64,000 bases of DNA, taken from contig CACMZN010000002.1 of assembly GCA_902618175.1 (NCBI GenBank), positions 38,549 through 102,548 of the forward strand. Direction: 5' to 3'. Under the pieces are notes generated by a model that searched no databases, had not been told where the DNA came from, and saw only the letters and a program-made list of their open reading frames with translations. Below, in pieces: positions 7,825 to 17,889 of this stretch (position 1 is its first letter; each line of letters begins with the position of its first letter). A program made the translations under genes and the position numbers. The DNA comes from an uncultured Verrucomicrobiota bacterium. Its GTDB lineage: Bacteria; Verrucomicrobiota; Verrucomicrobiia; Opitutales; Seribacteraceae.

Positions 7825-9660
7825 TTAAAATCTCTTTTTAGGAAGAGCTTTTGTTCGAATGTCTTCAGAAATTTTGGATATACTTTCTTCGATACACCAA
7901 GTACCATCGAATGTAGGATTATTTCTAGAGCGAATGGAGACTTTTTTTTCTTCCGCCTCTCTTTTTCCAATGATGATCATATGAGGAATTTTGTCGGTTT
8001 CCGCTTTTCTAATCTTTGCTCCCAGTTTTCCTGACTGGTGATCTAAAGTGGATCTAATTCCATGCTTTCTGAATTTTAGATTGCACTCCTCCGCTTGTCC
8101 AATGAGGTCATCATTCATTGGGAGAACTCGAACCTGTTCCGGAGCAAGCCAAGTAGGAAAGCTTCCCGCAAAATGCTCGATCAGAACACCGCAAAACCTT
8201 TCCATGGAACCGAAGGGAGCTCGATGAATCATGACTGGTCGGTGGTTTTGATTGTCGACCCCCACATAACTCAAGTCGAAGCGTTCTGGCAGGTTGTAGT
8301 CAACTTGTACGGTTCCCAACTGCCATTCCCTGCCCAAGACGTCCTTGACGACGAAGTCAATCTTAGGACCATAGAAAGCGGCCTCCCCGATTTCTTCCTG
8401 ATACTCAATCTTCAAGGTTCGAATCGCATCTCGAAGAGCTTTTTCAGCTTTTTCCCAAGCTGTCGAGCTTCCCACGTATTTGTCTGAATCCGGATCTCGA
8501 AGACTTACCCGCACCCTATATTCGTTCATTCCAAGGGTTGAAAAAACTTGTTTGACAAGATCAAGACAACCTTGAATTTCATCTTGCAGTTGATCTTCTC
8601 GCAGAAAGAGATGAGCATCATCCTGAGTGAAGCCCCGTACTCTTGTCATTCCGCTCAATTCGCCCGATTGTTCCCAACGGTAAACGGTTCCGAATTCTGC
8701 AAGTCTGATGGGTAGGTCACGATAGGAATGCTGTTCGGACTTGAAGATGCGTATGTGCATAGGACAGTTCATCGGTTTGAGCAGATAACCCTCAATTGCA
8801 CCTTCTTCCAACTTATTTGATAATTCCGAACAACTACAACCCTCCTCCGCTAACTTACTTAGAGAATCTCGATGAATGATGGGAGGAAACTGAGAGTCTC
8901 TGTAATAGGGGAAATGGCCGGAGGTACGATATAAATCAAGTTTGCCAAGATGTGGGGTGTAGACTTGGGAGTATCCCTGCTTGGCCAATTCTTGTGAAAT
9001 AAAACTTTCCAACTCCTGTCTGATAACGGCTCCGTTTGGTTTCCAAAGCACCAGTCCTTGACCGACCATTTCATCAATATGAAACAGTCCAAGTTCACGT
9101 CCAAGGTTTCGATGATCTCTTTTTTTGGCTTCCTCGATTTTTTCCAAATGTTCTTCAAGTTCTAATTTTGTGGCGAAAGCCGTACCATAAATCCGTTGAA
9201 GCTGTTTGTTTGCAACTTTGCCTCGGTGATAGGATCCGGCCACCTGAAGCAATTTGAAGGCTTTGATTTTCTTAGTGTAAGAAACATGGCTGCCGGCGCA
9301 AAGATCAATGAATTCTCCATTGCGATAAAAAGTAATTGGATCTTCTGGGGGGATGTCTTCCAAACGACCCATTTTATAAACACCCTGTCCCATTTCAGAG
9401 ATGATTATTTTCGCTTCTTCTCTACTCACTTCGATGCGTTCGAATCTTTGGTTTTCCTTAATGATGGTTTTCATTTCAGATTCGATTCGTTCAATGACAT
9501 CCGGAGTAAAGGGAAGCTCGGAATCGAAATCGTAGTAAAAACCTGATGCAGTAGGTGGGCCGATATCTAACTTCGTGTTCGGATACAAACGAAGAACCGC
9601 AGCAGCAAGAACATGCGAAGCGGAGTGACGAAGTTCGTCCAATGGCGTCATTTCCTTCAT
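7825..9660 (-). CDS. thrS: threonine--tRNA ligase ThrS lacking the TGS domain
   Basis: ThrRS charges tRNA-Thr. The N2 editing domain begins almost at once, with the HSASH (HxxxH) motif at residues 12-16, so the N-terminal TGS domain of about 60 residues seen in the E. coli enzyme is absent. The catalytic core follows: motif 1-3 regions including LKPMNCPMHIRIF (zinc-binding Cys), FGTVYRWEQSGELSGMTRVR (motif 2) and the zinc histidine in QDDAH, then IHRAPFGSMERF (motif 3). The anticodon-binding domain ends the protein. I chose the ATG at 9660 (611 residues). An in-frame TTG at 9705 would only add residues without family resemblance and would begin 12 bp after the metH stop. It is about 57 bp downstream of metH and probably on the same transcript. 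Confidence 0.94.
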   Translation of the reverse strand: MKEMTPLDELRHSASHVLAAAVLRLYPNTKLDIGPPTASGFYYDFDSELPFTPDVIERIESEMKTIIKENQRFERIEVSREEAKIIISEMGQGVYKMGRLEDIPPEDPITFYRNGEFIDLCAGSHVSYTKKIKAFKLLQVAGSYHRGKVANKQLQRIYGTAFATKLELEEHLEKIEEAKKRDHRNLGRELGLFHIDEMVGQGLVLWKPNGAVIRQELESFISQELAKQGYSQVYTPHLGKLDLYRTSGHFPYYRDSQFPPIIHRDSLSKLAEEGCSCSELSNKLEEGAIEGYLLKPMNCPMHIRIFKSEQHSYRDLPIRLAEFGTVYRWEQSGELSGMTRVRGFTQDDAHLFLREDQLQDEIQGCLDLVKQVFSTLGMNEYRVRVSLRDPDSDKYVGSSTAWEKAEKALRDAIRTLKIEYQEEIGEAAFYGPKIDFVVKDVLGREWQLGTVQVDYNLPERFDLSYVGVDNQNHRPVMIHRAPFGSMERFCGVLIEHFAGSFPTWLAPEQVRVLPMNDDLIGQAEECNLKFRKHGIRSTLDHQSGKLGAKIRKAETDKIPHMIIIGKREAEEKKVSIRSRNNPTFDGTWCIEESISKISEDIRTKALPKKRF

Positions 9661-9717
9661 GATACTCAAAAATCTACTTCCGCACTGACCACTCTGCAAT
9701 GCCAAAGGTTTTGAGGC

Positions 9718-12700
9718 TTATGCGTCAAAACCCAAATTTGGACGCAGCCATTTTAGACTCTCTTCCCAAGTCCATCCCTTGCGTTCAGCATAATTCTCCA
9801 CTTGGTCACGGCCCAGACTACCAACATTGAAATACTTAGCTTGGGGGTGCGAAAAGTAAAGACCCGACACAGAGCAACCTGGGTACATGGCACGAGACTC
9901 AGTAAGCTTTAATCCGATCCTTTCCTCCACAGATAGAAGCTTCCAAATCAAGTCTTTTTCGGTATGGTCAGGTTGACTGGGATATCCGGATGCTGGACGT
10001 ATTCCTCGGTACTCTTCATCTATGAGAGCTTCGTTACTGAGGTTTTCACTCATTCCGTAGGTCCACCATTCGCGCGTAATTTTGTGAGAATATTCAGCCA
10101 TTGCCTCAGCAAAACGGTCTCCCAAAGCTTTGACCATTATGGAATTGTAGTCATCATTATCTCGCTCGTATTCAAGAGCAAGGGTCTCGACCCCTGAGCC
10201 TGCAGATACTGCAAAAGCTCCAAGATAGTCAATTCGACCTGATTCTTTAGGAGCAACAAAGTCGGAGAGACAATAATGAGGATGATTGGGAATGGATTGC
10301 TGGCGTCTGATAAAGTGAAATGTCCCGAGATGTTTGGTCTTCTTCAAGTCATCAAAAACTTCGACGTCGTCTCCGACTGCGTGAGCAGGCCATAAGCCAA
10401 TCACCGCTTGGCAGCGAAACAAATCTTCTTCTATAATCTTTTTAAGAAGTGCTTGGGCCTGATCATAAAGTTTTTGAGCTTCCTCACCCACATTCTTTCG
10501 ATTGAAGATTTCAGGATATTTTCCTTTCAATTCCCATGACCAAAAAAAAGGCGACCAGTCAAAAAAGGCGAGAACTTCCTTCAATTCAACATCCAATAAA
10601 TGTGTGCCAAGCCTGTCGGGGAAGGGCACGGCAATATCCTGTTTTTCCCAATCGAACGAAGTACCTCTTTTTTGAGCTTGATTAAGTGGAACAAGAGTTT
10701 TTTCTCCTCTGCTTTCGTGTTCAAGTCGTAGTTTCTCCTGTTTTTTCTTAAGTTGAGATACAAAGGTATCGCGTTTTTCAGAATGTGTGAGTTCATTACA
10801 TACGTTGACAACCAGGGAGGCATCTGCGACTTGAACTACAGGTTCCCGGTAATGCGGAGCTATTTTGATGGCTGTATGAGCTTTACTTGTGGTGGCTCCT
10901 CCTATGAGTAAGGGAATGTTCAAGCCCGCGTCTTGCATTTCCTTTGCGTTATGTATCATTTCGTCCAAGGACGGAGTAATTAAACCACTCAAACCAAGGA
11001 TGTCTGCATTATGCTTGCGAACCGCCTGCAAAATCTTATCGCACGATACCATCACTCCCAGATCAATAACCTCCCAGTTATTGCAAGCCAATACTACCCC
11101 AACGATGTTTTTGCCTATGTCATGCACATCACCTTTGACTGTTGCGATAACCATGGTTCCTCTTTTGCCGGCAATGGACCCATTTTTCTCTGATTCCATG
11201 AATGGTTCCAGATAAGCCACGGCTTTTTTCATGACTCGAGCACTTTTTACGACTTGAGGAAGAAACATTTTCCCATCTCCAAAAAGATTTCCGACGACTT
11301 TCATTCCATCCATCAGAGGACCTTCAATTACTTCAAGAGGTCTTCCCAAAACTTGCCGGGCCTCTTCAGCATCAACTTCGGCATAGTCACCAATTCCTTT
11401 AACGAGGGCATGAGAAAGTCGCTCGGCAACCGGTTTTTTTCGCCAAGACAAGTCTGGTCCTTCAGTTTTTCGGTTCTCTTTCTTGTCTTTTACTTTTTCC
11501 GCGAAATCGAGGAGTTCTTCACCTGCCTTCGGGCTTTCGTTGAAGATCACCGCCTCGACCCTGGACCGAAGTTCTGGTTCAATTTCATCATATACCTCGA
11601 GCATGCCTGCATTTACAATTCCCATGTCAAGACCTGCCTGGCACGCATGATAGAGAAAACAAGCGTGCATCGCTTCCCTTACGAAATTGTTTCCACGAAA
11701 CGAAAAGGAAACATTGCTTATTCCACCACTGGTGCGTACGCCGGGACAACGGCTCTTGATTTCTCGAATGGCTTCGATGTAATCAATGCCATAGGCATTG
11801 TGTTCCTCCATACCTGTCGCCAAAGTCAATACGTTGGGATCAAAAATAATGTCGGTTGCAGGGAATCGCACTTCATTCACCAGTATGCGGTATGCTCGCT
11901 CGCAAATGCGTACTTTATCTTCAAGAGTTGCGGCTTGTCCATTTTCATCAAAGGCCATAACCACGATTGCGGCACCATATCTCATTCCTAATCGAGCCTG
12001 TTTTTTGAAGACCTCCTCACCTTCTTTAAGACTGATTGAGTTAATGATGCATTTGCCTTGGATAACCTTGAGTCCAGCTTCGATGACTGACCATTTGGAA
12101 CTGTCGATCATTATGGGAACAACTGAGATATCTGGCTCGGATACCACTAAGTTGAGAAACTTCGTCATGCATGATTCTCCATCCAAGAGGGCAGCATCGA
12201 AATTTACGTCCAGAACATTTGCTCCATTTTCAACTTGTTGCTTGGCTATTTTTAAAGCCGCTTCGTAGTTATTTGATTCGATAAGTTTACGGAATTTAGG
12301 GGAGCCCGTTACGTTTGTGCGTTCTCCTACCATCATCAAAGAAGTGGGCTGACCTTTGAGTTCAAAAGGTTCAAGACCACTCAATCGAAGAGCCGGATCG
12401 ATCAAAGGAATCTCGCGGGGTTGGGATTGACTGATTTTTTCAGCTATCGCGTTTATGTGTTCAGGAGTTGTACCGCAACATCCACCTGCCATGTTAAGCA
12501 GACCTTGATCTGCAAAGGTGAAAAGAGACTCTGCGGTATCTTCAGGATTCTCGTCATATCCTGTGGGTGCGAGCGGGTTGGGCAAGCCAGCGTTTGGGTA
12601 ACAATGGAGGAAGCAGTCAGCACTTTTTGACAATGCCTGCAAATAAGGTCTCATCGCGTCGGCACCCATGGCGCAGTTCAATCCCACGCCGAGGGGCTTC

Positions 12701-13431
12701 GCATGAGCTATTGAATTCCAGCATGCCTCCGCCGTTTGGCCAGAGAGAGTTCTACCGGATGCATCCGTGATTGTGATTGAAATGATCAGGGGTAATCTTT
12801 TGCCGGAGCTTTCGAAGAAATTTTCAATTGCAACGATTGCAGCCTTGAGATTGAGCGTATCAAAAGTGGTTTCAGGTAGCAAAACATCGACGCCACCCTC
12901 TACCAAGGCTTGCGTTTGTTCATAGTATGCTTTCACGAGCTCGTCGAATGTAACGTTTCTAAGTGAGGGGTCATTAACGTCGGGTGATAATGAAGCGGTT
13001 CGATTTGTCGGACCGATTGCACCCGCAACAAACCGAGGACGCGTAGGATCCTTAAGCATTGCCTCATCTGCTGCTTCTCGAGCTAATCGAGCAGAGGCGA
13101 GGTTCAGATCATAAACGATCTCTTGGAGATTGTAATCCGCCATTGCAATGCTGGTGGAGCTGAAAGTATTCGTTTCCACCATGTCGCTGCCAGCTTCAAA
13201 ATAAGCGGAGTGTATTTTATGTATTACATCCGGTCTTGTCAGGCTGAGCAAGTCATTGTTACCTTTCAGTTCACTTTTGTGATTTGCAAAGACTTCGCCT
13301 CTGAAATCGTATTCTACAAGCTTTTCCTGCTGAATCATAGTTCCCATAGCACCATCCAACATGATTATACGCTCTTTCATAAGAGCTTCTAAATCATGTT
13401 TTCCTGGTTTGGTCACTGAAAAGCTTTTCAT
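9718..13431 (-). CDS. metH: cobalamin-dependent methionine synthase MetH
   Basis: MetH transfers a methyl group from 5-methyltetrahydrofolate to homocysteine through methylcobalamin. The 1237 residues hold all four modules in order. The homocysteine domain starts with [11 protein letters not shown] and holds the zinc cysteines in GVGLNCAMG and [10 protein letters not shown]. The pterin domain carries [15 protein letters not shown] and [15 protein letters not shown]. The cobalamin module carries [14 protein letters not shown] (DxHxxG, lower cobalt ligand) and a [13 protein letters not shown] segment. The reactivation domain ends with the AdoMet-binding region around [16 protein letters not shown]. 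Length and motifs match the complete E. coli-type enzyme, so the cell should be able to use or obtain B12. A near-perfect palindrome lies 7-30 bp upstream of the ATG. Confidence 0.97.
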   Translation of the reverse strand: MKSFSVTKPGKHDLEALMKERIIMLDGAMGTMIQQEKLVEYDFRGEVFANHKSELKGNNDLLSLTRPDVIHKIHSAYFEAGSDMVETNTFSSTSIAMADYNLQEIVYDLNLASARLAREAADEAMLKDPTRPRFVAGAIGPTNRTASLSPDVNDPSLRNVTFDELVKAYYEQTQALVEGGVDVLLPETTFDTLNLKAAIVAIENFFESSGKRLPLIISITITDASGRTLSGQTAEACWNSIAHAKPLGVGLNCAMGADAMRPYLQALSKSADCFLHCYPNAGLPNPLAPTGYDENPEDTAESLFTFADQGLLNMAGGCCGTTPEHINAIAEKISQSQPREIPLIDPALRLSGLEPFELKGQPTSLMMVGERTNVTGSPKFRKLIESNNYEAALKIAKQQVENGANVLDVNFDAALLDGESCMTKFLNLVVSEPDISVVPIMIDSSKWSVIEAGLKVIQGKCIINSISLKEGEEVFKKQARLGMRYGAAIVVMAFDENGQAATLEDKVRICERAYRILVNEVRFPATDIIFDPNVLTLATGMEEHNAYGIDYIEAIREIKSRCPGVRTSGGISNVSFSFRGNNFVREAMHACFLYHACQAGLDMGIVNAGMLEVYDEIEPELRSRVEAVIFNESPKAGEELLDFAEKVKDKKENRKTEGPDLSWRKKPVAERLSHALVKGIGDYAEVDAEEARQVLGRPLEVIEGPLMDGMKVVGNLFGDGKMFLPQVVKSARVMKKAVAYLEPFMESEKNGSIAGKRGTMVIATVKGDVHDIGKNIVGVVLACNNWEVIDLGVMVSCDKILQAVRKHNADILGLSGLITPSLDEMIHNAKEMQDAGLNIPLLIGGATTSKAHTAIKIAPHYREPVVQVADASLVVNVCNELTHSEKRDTFVSQLKKKQEKLRLEHESRGEKTLVPLNQAQKRGTSFDWEKQDIAVPFPDRLGTHLLDVELKEVLAFFDWSPFFWSWELKGKYPEIFNRKNVGEEAQKLYDQAQALLKKIIEEDLFRCQAVIGLWPAHAVGDDVEVFDDLKKTKHLGTFHFIRRQQSIPNHPHYCLSDFVAPKESGRIDYLGAFAVSAGSGVETLALEYERDNDDYNSIMVKALGDRFAEAMAEYSHKITREWWTYGMSENLSNEALIDEEYRGIRPASGYPSQPDHTEKDLIWKLLSVEERIGLKLTESRAMYPGCSVSGLYFSHPQAKYFNVGSLGRDQVENYAERKGWTWEESLKWLRPNLGFDA

Positions 13432-13437
13432 ATACGC

Positions 13438-13461
13438 ATCAACACATCATGATGCGTTGAT
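13438..13461. promoter_or_regulatory. 24-bp palindrome before metH, candidate operator
   Basis: The 24 bp form an inverted repeat in which 11 of 12 base pairs are complementary; half-sites read ATCAACACATCA and TGATGCGTTGAT. It ends 6 bp upstream of the metH ATG, so a bound protein would block transcription or translation start. Methionine-cycle genes in other phyla are controlled by palindrome-binding repressors (MetJ, SahR of the ArsR family). Which regulator applies here is not visible, and none is encoded in the window. As RNA it could also form a hairpin over the ribosome-binding region. Confidence 0.5.
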
Positions 13462-13567
13462 ATGTAACTGCAATCTCAAAAAGAGCAAAAGAATCAGTGT
13501 AGATAATTTCAATTGTTTTCCTTTGCCATCCAAGCATATTGTCTTAAAAATTGGTTGTATTATGGTA

Positions 13568-13645
13568 CGGGACGTAGCGTAGTCTGGTCAGCGCGCCTGC
13601 TTTGGGAGCAGGAGGCCGTGAGTTCGAATCTCACCGTCCCGACCA
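13568..13645 (+). tRNA. tRNA-Pro (anticodon UGG)
   Basis: The 78-nt cloverleaf has an acceptor stem CGGGACG paired with CGTCCCG, a D arm with GGTCAGC, an anticodon stem CCTGC/GCAGG around the 7-base loop TTTGGGA (anticodon TGG), a T arm with GTTCGAATC, and an encoded 3' CCA after discriminator A. The first base pair C-G instead of G-C is typical of bacterial tRNA-Pro. Confidence 0.97.
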
Positions 13646-13748
13646 ATTTTTAAGCCAATGAATTCATCGCAAGGTTGTTTCTTCCTAAGTAGACTCGAGC
13701 TCTTTTTTTTAATGACAACCACCCTTGTGGTCCAATTTTAAATTTCCC

Positions 13749-14243
13749 ATGAAATCAGATGATCTAATACAAAATCTGAAATTAATCCCACATCCGGAAG
13801 GTGGTTGGTTCAGGCGAACCTTTTCATCACAACATACGATTGACTTGGAAAGAGGGAAACGATCTTGCAGCACTTCGATTTTGTATTTCCTCAAGCCTGG
13901 TGAATTCTCGAGGTTGCATTGCTTAGCCTCGGATGAAATTTGGTATTTCCATTATGGAAGTCCACTTAAAATGCATCTTTTTCATCGGGATGCCTACGAG
14001 ACTATTACACTCGGCAATGACGTTTCCGAGGGACAAATTGTTCAAAAGATCATAAATGCAGATACTGTATTTGGAGCGGAAGTATCGGTGTGCCAAAACC
14101 AAAATGGATCCCTGCTTAGCTGTTCGGTCACTCCTGGGTATGATAATCTTGATTTCAGATGGGCTGATCTGAATCTCATGTTGGTGAAATATCCTAAACA
14201 AGCTTCCATCATTCGTAGACTTGCCCCGTGTGTGTCGTCATGA
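13749..14243 (+). CDS. Cupin_5 (DUF985) family protein
   Basis: The 164-residue protein shows the strong family hallmark LIPHPEGGWFRRTF at residues 13-26, followed by SILYFLKPGEFSRLHCLASDEIWYFHYG, the cupin metal-site region. It is a single small beta-barrel cupin. Enzymatic function of the family is largely undefined; some relatives are sugar-epimerase-like or bind metals. I chose ATG 13749 rather than the in-frame GTG at 13725 because family members begin just before the HPEGG motif. Its stop overlaps the start of the next gene (ATGA at 14240-14243), so it pairs with a predicted 2OG-Fe(II) oxygenase. Confidence 0.8.
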   Translation: MKSDDLIQNLKLIPHPEGGWFRRTFSSQHTIDLERGKRSCSTSILYFLKPGEFSRLHCLASDEIWYFHYGSPLKMHLFHRDAYETITLGNDVSEGQIVQKIINADTVFGAEVSVCQNQNGSLLSCSVTPGYDNLDFRWADLNLMLVKYPKQASIIRRLAPCVSS

Positions 14244-14827
14244 AGCCTTGCAAACATAAGGAAATTCAATTTGGGAAAAACACAATATTGCTTGCTGATG
14301 TTCCTGATTTTGAAGTTTGGATACCTAGACTGCTTCAAGAGATGAATGCACATCGAGCTGCGTTCGATACTTCCCACATGATTAACGGACGTTGGGAAAA
14401 TTCTTACTTAAGTGTGGATTTGGTTCCTCATATTCGAATTCCCATGAGATTTGCACGAAATCTGGGCAAGGAAATCATGAAGATTCAATCCATGATTCTT
14501 TTTGAATCTCCAACAGGCTCCAATAATCCTCATCCACCCTTTTGGTTTAATTTGGCAAAACCCGGTGAGATCACTGGTTTGCATAACCACGCCCATTATT
14601 CAGCTCTTTCAGTGGTTACTTATTTGCAGGCCGAGTTGGATGCTGGTTCTTTATACTTTCATCTCGAAGGAGAAGGACAGATCGAAATTGAACCCGCGCT
14701 TGGTCGAATGGTCATGTTTCCACCAAGCCTTCATCATGGAGTTCGGGTGAACCGATCGACTACAGAAAGGATTTCCCTAGCCTTCAATTTGTTCTCTTTT
14801 CCTTTTAATTGTGATGAACTATGGTAA
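14240..14827 (+). CDS. putative 2-oxoglutarate-Fe(II) oxygenase (TIGR02466/PF13759-like)
   Basis: The 195-residue protein resembles the small bacterial 2OG-Fe(II) oxygenase family with a double-stranded beta-helix. PGEITGLHNHAHYSALSVVT contains the candidate iron histidines, and the distal part carries MVMFPPSLHHGVRVN and TERISLAFN, corresponding to the second iron-binding histidine and the 2OG-binding arginine. Substrate is unknown; relatives are often encoded by marine bacteria and phages. The ATG at 14240 overlaps the stop of the cupin gene, indicating coupling. A GTG 12 bp upstream is also in frame but less likely. Confidence 0.72.
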   Translation: MKPCKHKEIQFGKNTILLADVPDFEVWIPRLLQEMNAHRAAFDTSHMINGRWENSYLSVDLVPHIRIPMRFARNLGKEIMKIQSMILFESPTGSNNPHPPFWFNLAKPGEITGLHNHAHYSALSVVTYLQAELDAGSLYFHLEGEGQIEIEPALGRMVMFPPSLHHGVRVNRSTTERISLAFNLFSFPFNCDELW

Positions 14828-14958
14828 TCAATTTAATCTTTATATATTATTGGACGATACGACAATCCGCGTTCATTTATAAAATTTCTTTGATTCGCCT
14901 ACTGTCGAAACCATGATATGATTAAATTATATAAACTTTACCCGTACACATCTTCCTC

Positions 14959-16800
14959 ATGAAAACATCCGCTGACCTTTTCGAAGAAATCGAATCTGCC
15001 GTAGTACGCTTTGCTGGAGATTCTGGAGATGGAATGCAAACCATTGGAGAACGCTTTACAGATTCGAGCGCGTTTGCAGGAAATGACATTGCCACTCTAC
15101 CTGACTATCCAGCTGAAATCCGTGCACCTGCTGGTACTTTGGCTGGTGTTTCAGGTTTTCAACTGCAATTTGGTAACAGACGTATTCTTACTCCCGGCGA
15201 TCAACCAGATGCTTTGGTGGCAATGAATCCTGCCGCTTTGAAAGCGAATATTGCTGATTTGCCCGAAGGTGGCATGTTGGTCATTAACGTTGATTCATTC
15301 AAAAAGATGAATCTCTCTAAGGCAGGGTATTCTTCAAACCCACTTGAAGATATTGATTTTCGTAAAAAATATCATTTGATCGAATTGGATTTAACCAGTT
15401 TGACCAAAGAAGCTCTTTCCGACACAGCTCTCAAACCTTCTGAAAAAGTAAGGTGCAAGAACTTCTTCGCATTGGGATTCATGTATTTTGTATATGGTCG
15501 TCCTTTAGAACCTACTTTAAAGTTTTTTAAGGAAAAATGGGCCAAATGCATGCCCCAATTGGCGGAAGCCAACAGCATAGTTCTCAAGGCTGGTTATCAT
15601 TTGGGGGACACTATGGAAACGGCTCGTAATCGTTACCAAATCTCCAAAGCCCCTGTGAAATCTGGTTTGTATCGTAAAATTTCAGGAAACGAAGCAATGG
15701 TTTATGGTCTAGTTGCAGCGGCCAGTCGGGCAAAAAGAAATCTGCTCTACGCAGGCTACCCCATCACCCCAGCATCGCCTATTCTGGAGGGTTTGTCAGT
15801 CCTTAAGAAACATGGGGTAAAAACCTTGCAAGCAGAGGATGAAATTTCCGCTATGGGAATGGCATTGGGGGCAAGTTTTGCAGGAGATTTAGCTGTCGTA
15901 GCTACAAGTGGTCCTGGTATGTGTCTGAAAAGTGAATTCATCGGTCTCGCATCAATAACCGAGTTGCCAGTGGTGATCGTAGATGTGCAAAGAGGTGGAC
16001 CAAGCACTGGTTTGCCAACAAAAACTGAACAAAGTGATCTCCTACAAAGTTTATATTCACGTCATGGAGATTGCCCCTTGCCGGTCATTGCGGCACATTC
16101 TCCCTCCGATTGTTTTGATTGCGCTCTGGAAGCCGTCCGATTAGCTCTGACCTATATGACTCCCGTTATTCTTTTAAGCGACCTGTATATAGCAAACGGG
16201 TCGGAACCATGGAAGATTCCCAATGTGTGTGAAATTCCGGAGATCGAAAATAGTTTTGCAGACACTGAAGAAGAGTTTGTGGTCTATCGGAGAAATCCTG
16301 AAACTCTTGCAAGGAAACAGGCAATTCCAGGTCAAATTGGTTTGGAGCATAGAATAGGCGGGCTTGAAAAGGATGAGGATGGGGAAGTCAGTTACGACCC
16401 AGAAAATCACGAAAAAATGACGCAGTTAAGGGCTAGTAAAATCAACGGCATATCCAAATCCCTACCTTCGATTAACCTGGAGGGTCCGTGTCATGGAGAT
16501 TTATTGGTCATCGGATGGGGAGGAACCTATGGTGCGATTTGTTCAGCGATCAAAAATATGCGGGAAGAGGGCTTCTCCATATCCAGTCTTCATCTTCGTC
16601 ACCTAAACCCTTTTCCGAAGGATTTGGAAAAAGTCATGAATGGTTTCGATAAAATTATTGTGCCCGAATTGAATTTGGGCCAACTCAGCACAGTACTGCA
16701 ATCTACATTTTCGAAAAAAGTAATTTCCTATTCCAAGATTCAAGGAAAGCCCTTTAAGGTGTCCGAGTTGAAAGAAGAATTCCTCAAACATCTCCCCTGA
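14959..16800 (+). CDS. korA: 2-oxoacid:ferredoxin oxidoreductase, fused gamma-alpha subunit (KorA-type)
   Basis: The 613-residue subunit combines the gamma domain (residues 1-200, with VRFAGDSGDGMQTIGERF at the start) and the alpha pyrimidine-binding domain (about 225-470, with GYPITPASPILEGL and ATSGPGMCLKSEFIGLA), plus a C-terminal PFOR II-like domain. Together with KorB it would form a 2-oxoglutarate (or related) synthase that links oxidative decarboxylation to ferredoxin. The residues IVDVQRGGPSTGLPTKTEQ are the usual substrate-loop signature of KorA proteins. The gene is 15 bp upstream of korB. Preference for 2-oxoglutarate over pyruvate or branched-chain acids is inferred from the two-subunit layout. 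Confidence 0.93.
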   Translation: MKTSADLFEEIESAVVRFAGDSGDGMQTIGERFTDSSAFAGNDIATLPDYPAEIRAPAGTLAGVSGFQLQFGNRRILTPGDQPDALVAMNPAALKANIADLPEGGMLVINVDSFKKMNLSKAGYSSNPLEDIDFRKKYHLIELDLTSLTKEALSDTALKPSEKVRCKNFFALGFMYFVYGRPLEPTLKFFKEKWAKCMPQLAEANSIVLKAGYHLGDTMETARNRYQISKAPVKSGLYRKISGNEAMVYGLVAAASRAKRNLLYAGYPITPASPILEGLSVLKKHGVKTLQAEDEISAMGMALGASFAGDLAVVATSGPGMCLKSEFIGLASITELPVVIVDVQRGGPSTGLPTKTEQSDLLQSLYSRHGDCPLPVIAAHSPSDCFDCALEAVRLALTYMTPVILLSDLYIANGSEPWKIPNVCEIPEIENSFADTEEEFVVYRRNPETLARKQAIPGQIGLEHRIGGLEKDEDGEVSYDPENHEKMTQLRASKINGISKSLPSINLEGPCHGDLLVIGWGGTYGAICSAIKNMREEGFSISSLHLRHLNPFPKDLEKVMNGFDKIIVPELNLGQLSTVLQSTFSKKVISYSKIQGKPFKVSELKEEFLKHLP

Positions 16801-16815
16801 AATCTTTCACACAAA

Positions 16816-17844
16816 ATGATCACCACAAAGACAGAAGAAAGCAATTTAACCAAGAAAGACTTTGTTACGACAAACGACGTGCGCTGGTGTCCTGGTTGCG
16901 GAGATTACGCCATACTTAATGCAGTTCAGCGAACTATGCCTGAATTAGGTATTGCAAAGGAAAAATTCGTCATAGTCAGTGGAATCGGATGCTCCAGTCG
17001 ATTTCCCTATTATATGAATACCTACGGATTTCACACCATTCATGGTCGAGCACCTGCAGTGGCGACGGGAGTAAAAGTGGCCAATCCTGAACTTTCCGTC
17101 TGGTTGATAACAGGCGATGGTGATGGCTTGTCGATTGGAGGAAATCATTTATTGCATCTTTTGAGAAGAAACTTGGACATCAACGTACTTCTTTTCAATA
17201 ATCAAATCTATGGTTTGACGAAAGGTCAGTACAGCCCAACTTCAGAAGTTGGTAAAAAGACCAAAAGCACTCCCTCAGGTTCAGTTGATTATCCGGTTAA
17301 TCCAATACTTTTTGCCTTGGGTGCGGAGGCCACTTTTGTAGCTAGAACGGTTGACTCGGATCAGAAGCATATGATTGAAACATTTAAGGCAGCGCAAGCG
17401 CACAAGGGAACCTCATTTGTTGAAGTCTTACAAAACTGTGTGATTTTCAACAACAAGACTTTTGATCCTATCACAAATAGGGAAAATAAAGTTGATCAAT
17501 TACTGTATTTGCAGGAGGGCAAGTCCCTGGTTTTTGGCCAAAATTCAGATAAAGGGATTCGATTGAATGGACTTGATGTGGAAATCGTAGAATCGACCAA
17601 GGGGACCAACGGAAGTGAGCTTCTCATTCATCAACCCCGAAATTCCAACCCAGCTTATGCCACCTTGCTTTCTCAGATGACTTATCCAAATTTTCCCACA
17701 CCTATGGGAATATTTAGGCAATTGGAGGGAAAAGAAACCTATGAGGACTCCATTGTAGAACAAATCGAGACTTCTCAAAAGAATGGAGAAGGTTCGCTGC
17801 AGGAGTTGCTCACAGGGAAGAATTCCTGGCTTGTAGAAGATTGA
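16816..17844 (+). CDS. korB: 2-oxoacid:ferredoxin oxidoreductase beta subunit (KorB-type)
   Basis: The 342-residue beta subunit binds thiamine diphosphate and one [4Fe-4S] cluster. Cluster cysteines known from the family are present: C25 and C28 in RWCPGCGDYAIL, one in GIGCSSRFPYY, and a late one in EVLQNCVIFNN. The ThDP/Mg2+ motif is GDGDGLSIGGNH. FNNQIYGLTKGQYSPTSE is the characteristic OFOR segment. No separate ferredoxin-like delta subunit is nearby, as expected for the two-subunit type. It is followed 45 bp later by a 55-codon membrane peptide gene. Confidence 0.94.
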   Translation: MITTKTEESNLTKKDFVTTNDVRWCPGCGDYAILNAVQRTMPELGIAKEKFVIVSGIGCSSRFPYYMNTYGFHTIHGRAPAVATGVKVANPELSVWLITGDGDGLSIGGNHLLHLLRRNLDINVLLFNNQIYGLTKGQYSPTSEVGKKTKSTPSGSVDYPVNPILFALGAEATFVARTVDSDQKHMIETFKAAQAHKGTSFVEVLQNCVIFNNKTFDPITNRENKVDQLLYLQEGKSLVFGQNSDKGIRLNGLDVEIVESTKGTNGSELLIHQPRNSNPAYATLLSQMTYPNFPTPMGIFRQLEGKETYEDSIVEQIETSQKNGEGSLQELLTGKNSWLVED

Positions 17845-17889
17845 TTTTTAAGAAATTGACCTTGATCAAATATTCTTTTTTCTAGGTTG

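Noticed and set aside
7743..7970. 75-codon minus-strand ORF across the thrS end, considered as an RnpA-like small basic protein near yidD
   Set aside because: It overlaps thrS by about 145 bp in another frame, is Lys-rich only by base composition, and lacks the RnpA motif.
11254..11991. Plus-strand ORF of 245 codons inside metH
   Set aside because: metH is intact and highly conserved on the minus strand across this region; the plus frame shows no recognisable motif.
13558..13563. TATTAT as -10 box of tRNA-Pro
   Set aside because: It lies only 4 bp before the tRNA 5' end, so the transcript would start inside the tRNA, and no -35 lies at proper spacing.
13700..13708. T-run after tRNA-Pro as intrinsic terminator
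   Set aside because: The adjoining CTCGAGCTC can form only tiny self-palindromes without a loop; no proper stem was found.
14828..14958. A+T-rich stretch before korA as promoter or riboswitch
   Set aside because: TATA-like hexamers occur but none with a -35 at 16-18 bp, and no riboswitch consensus is visible.
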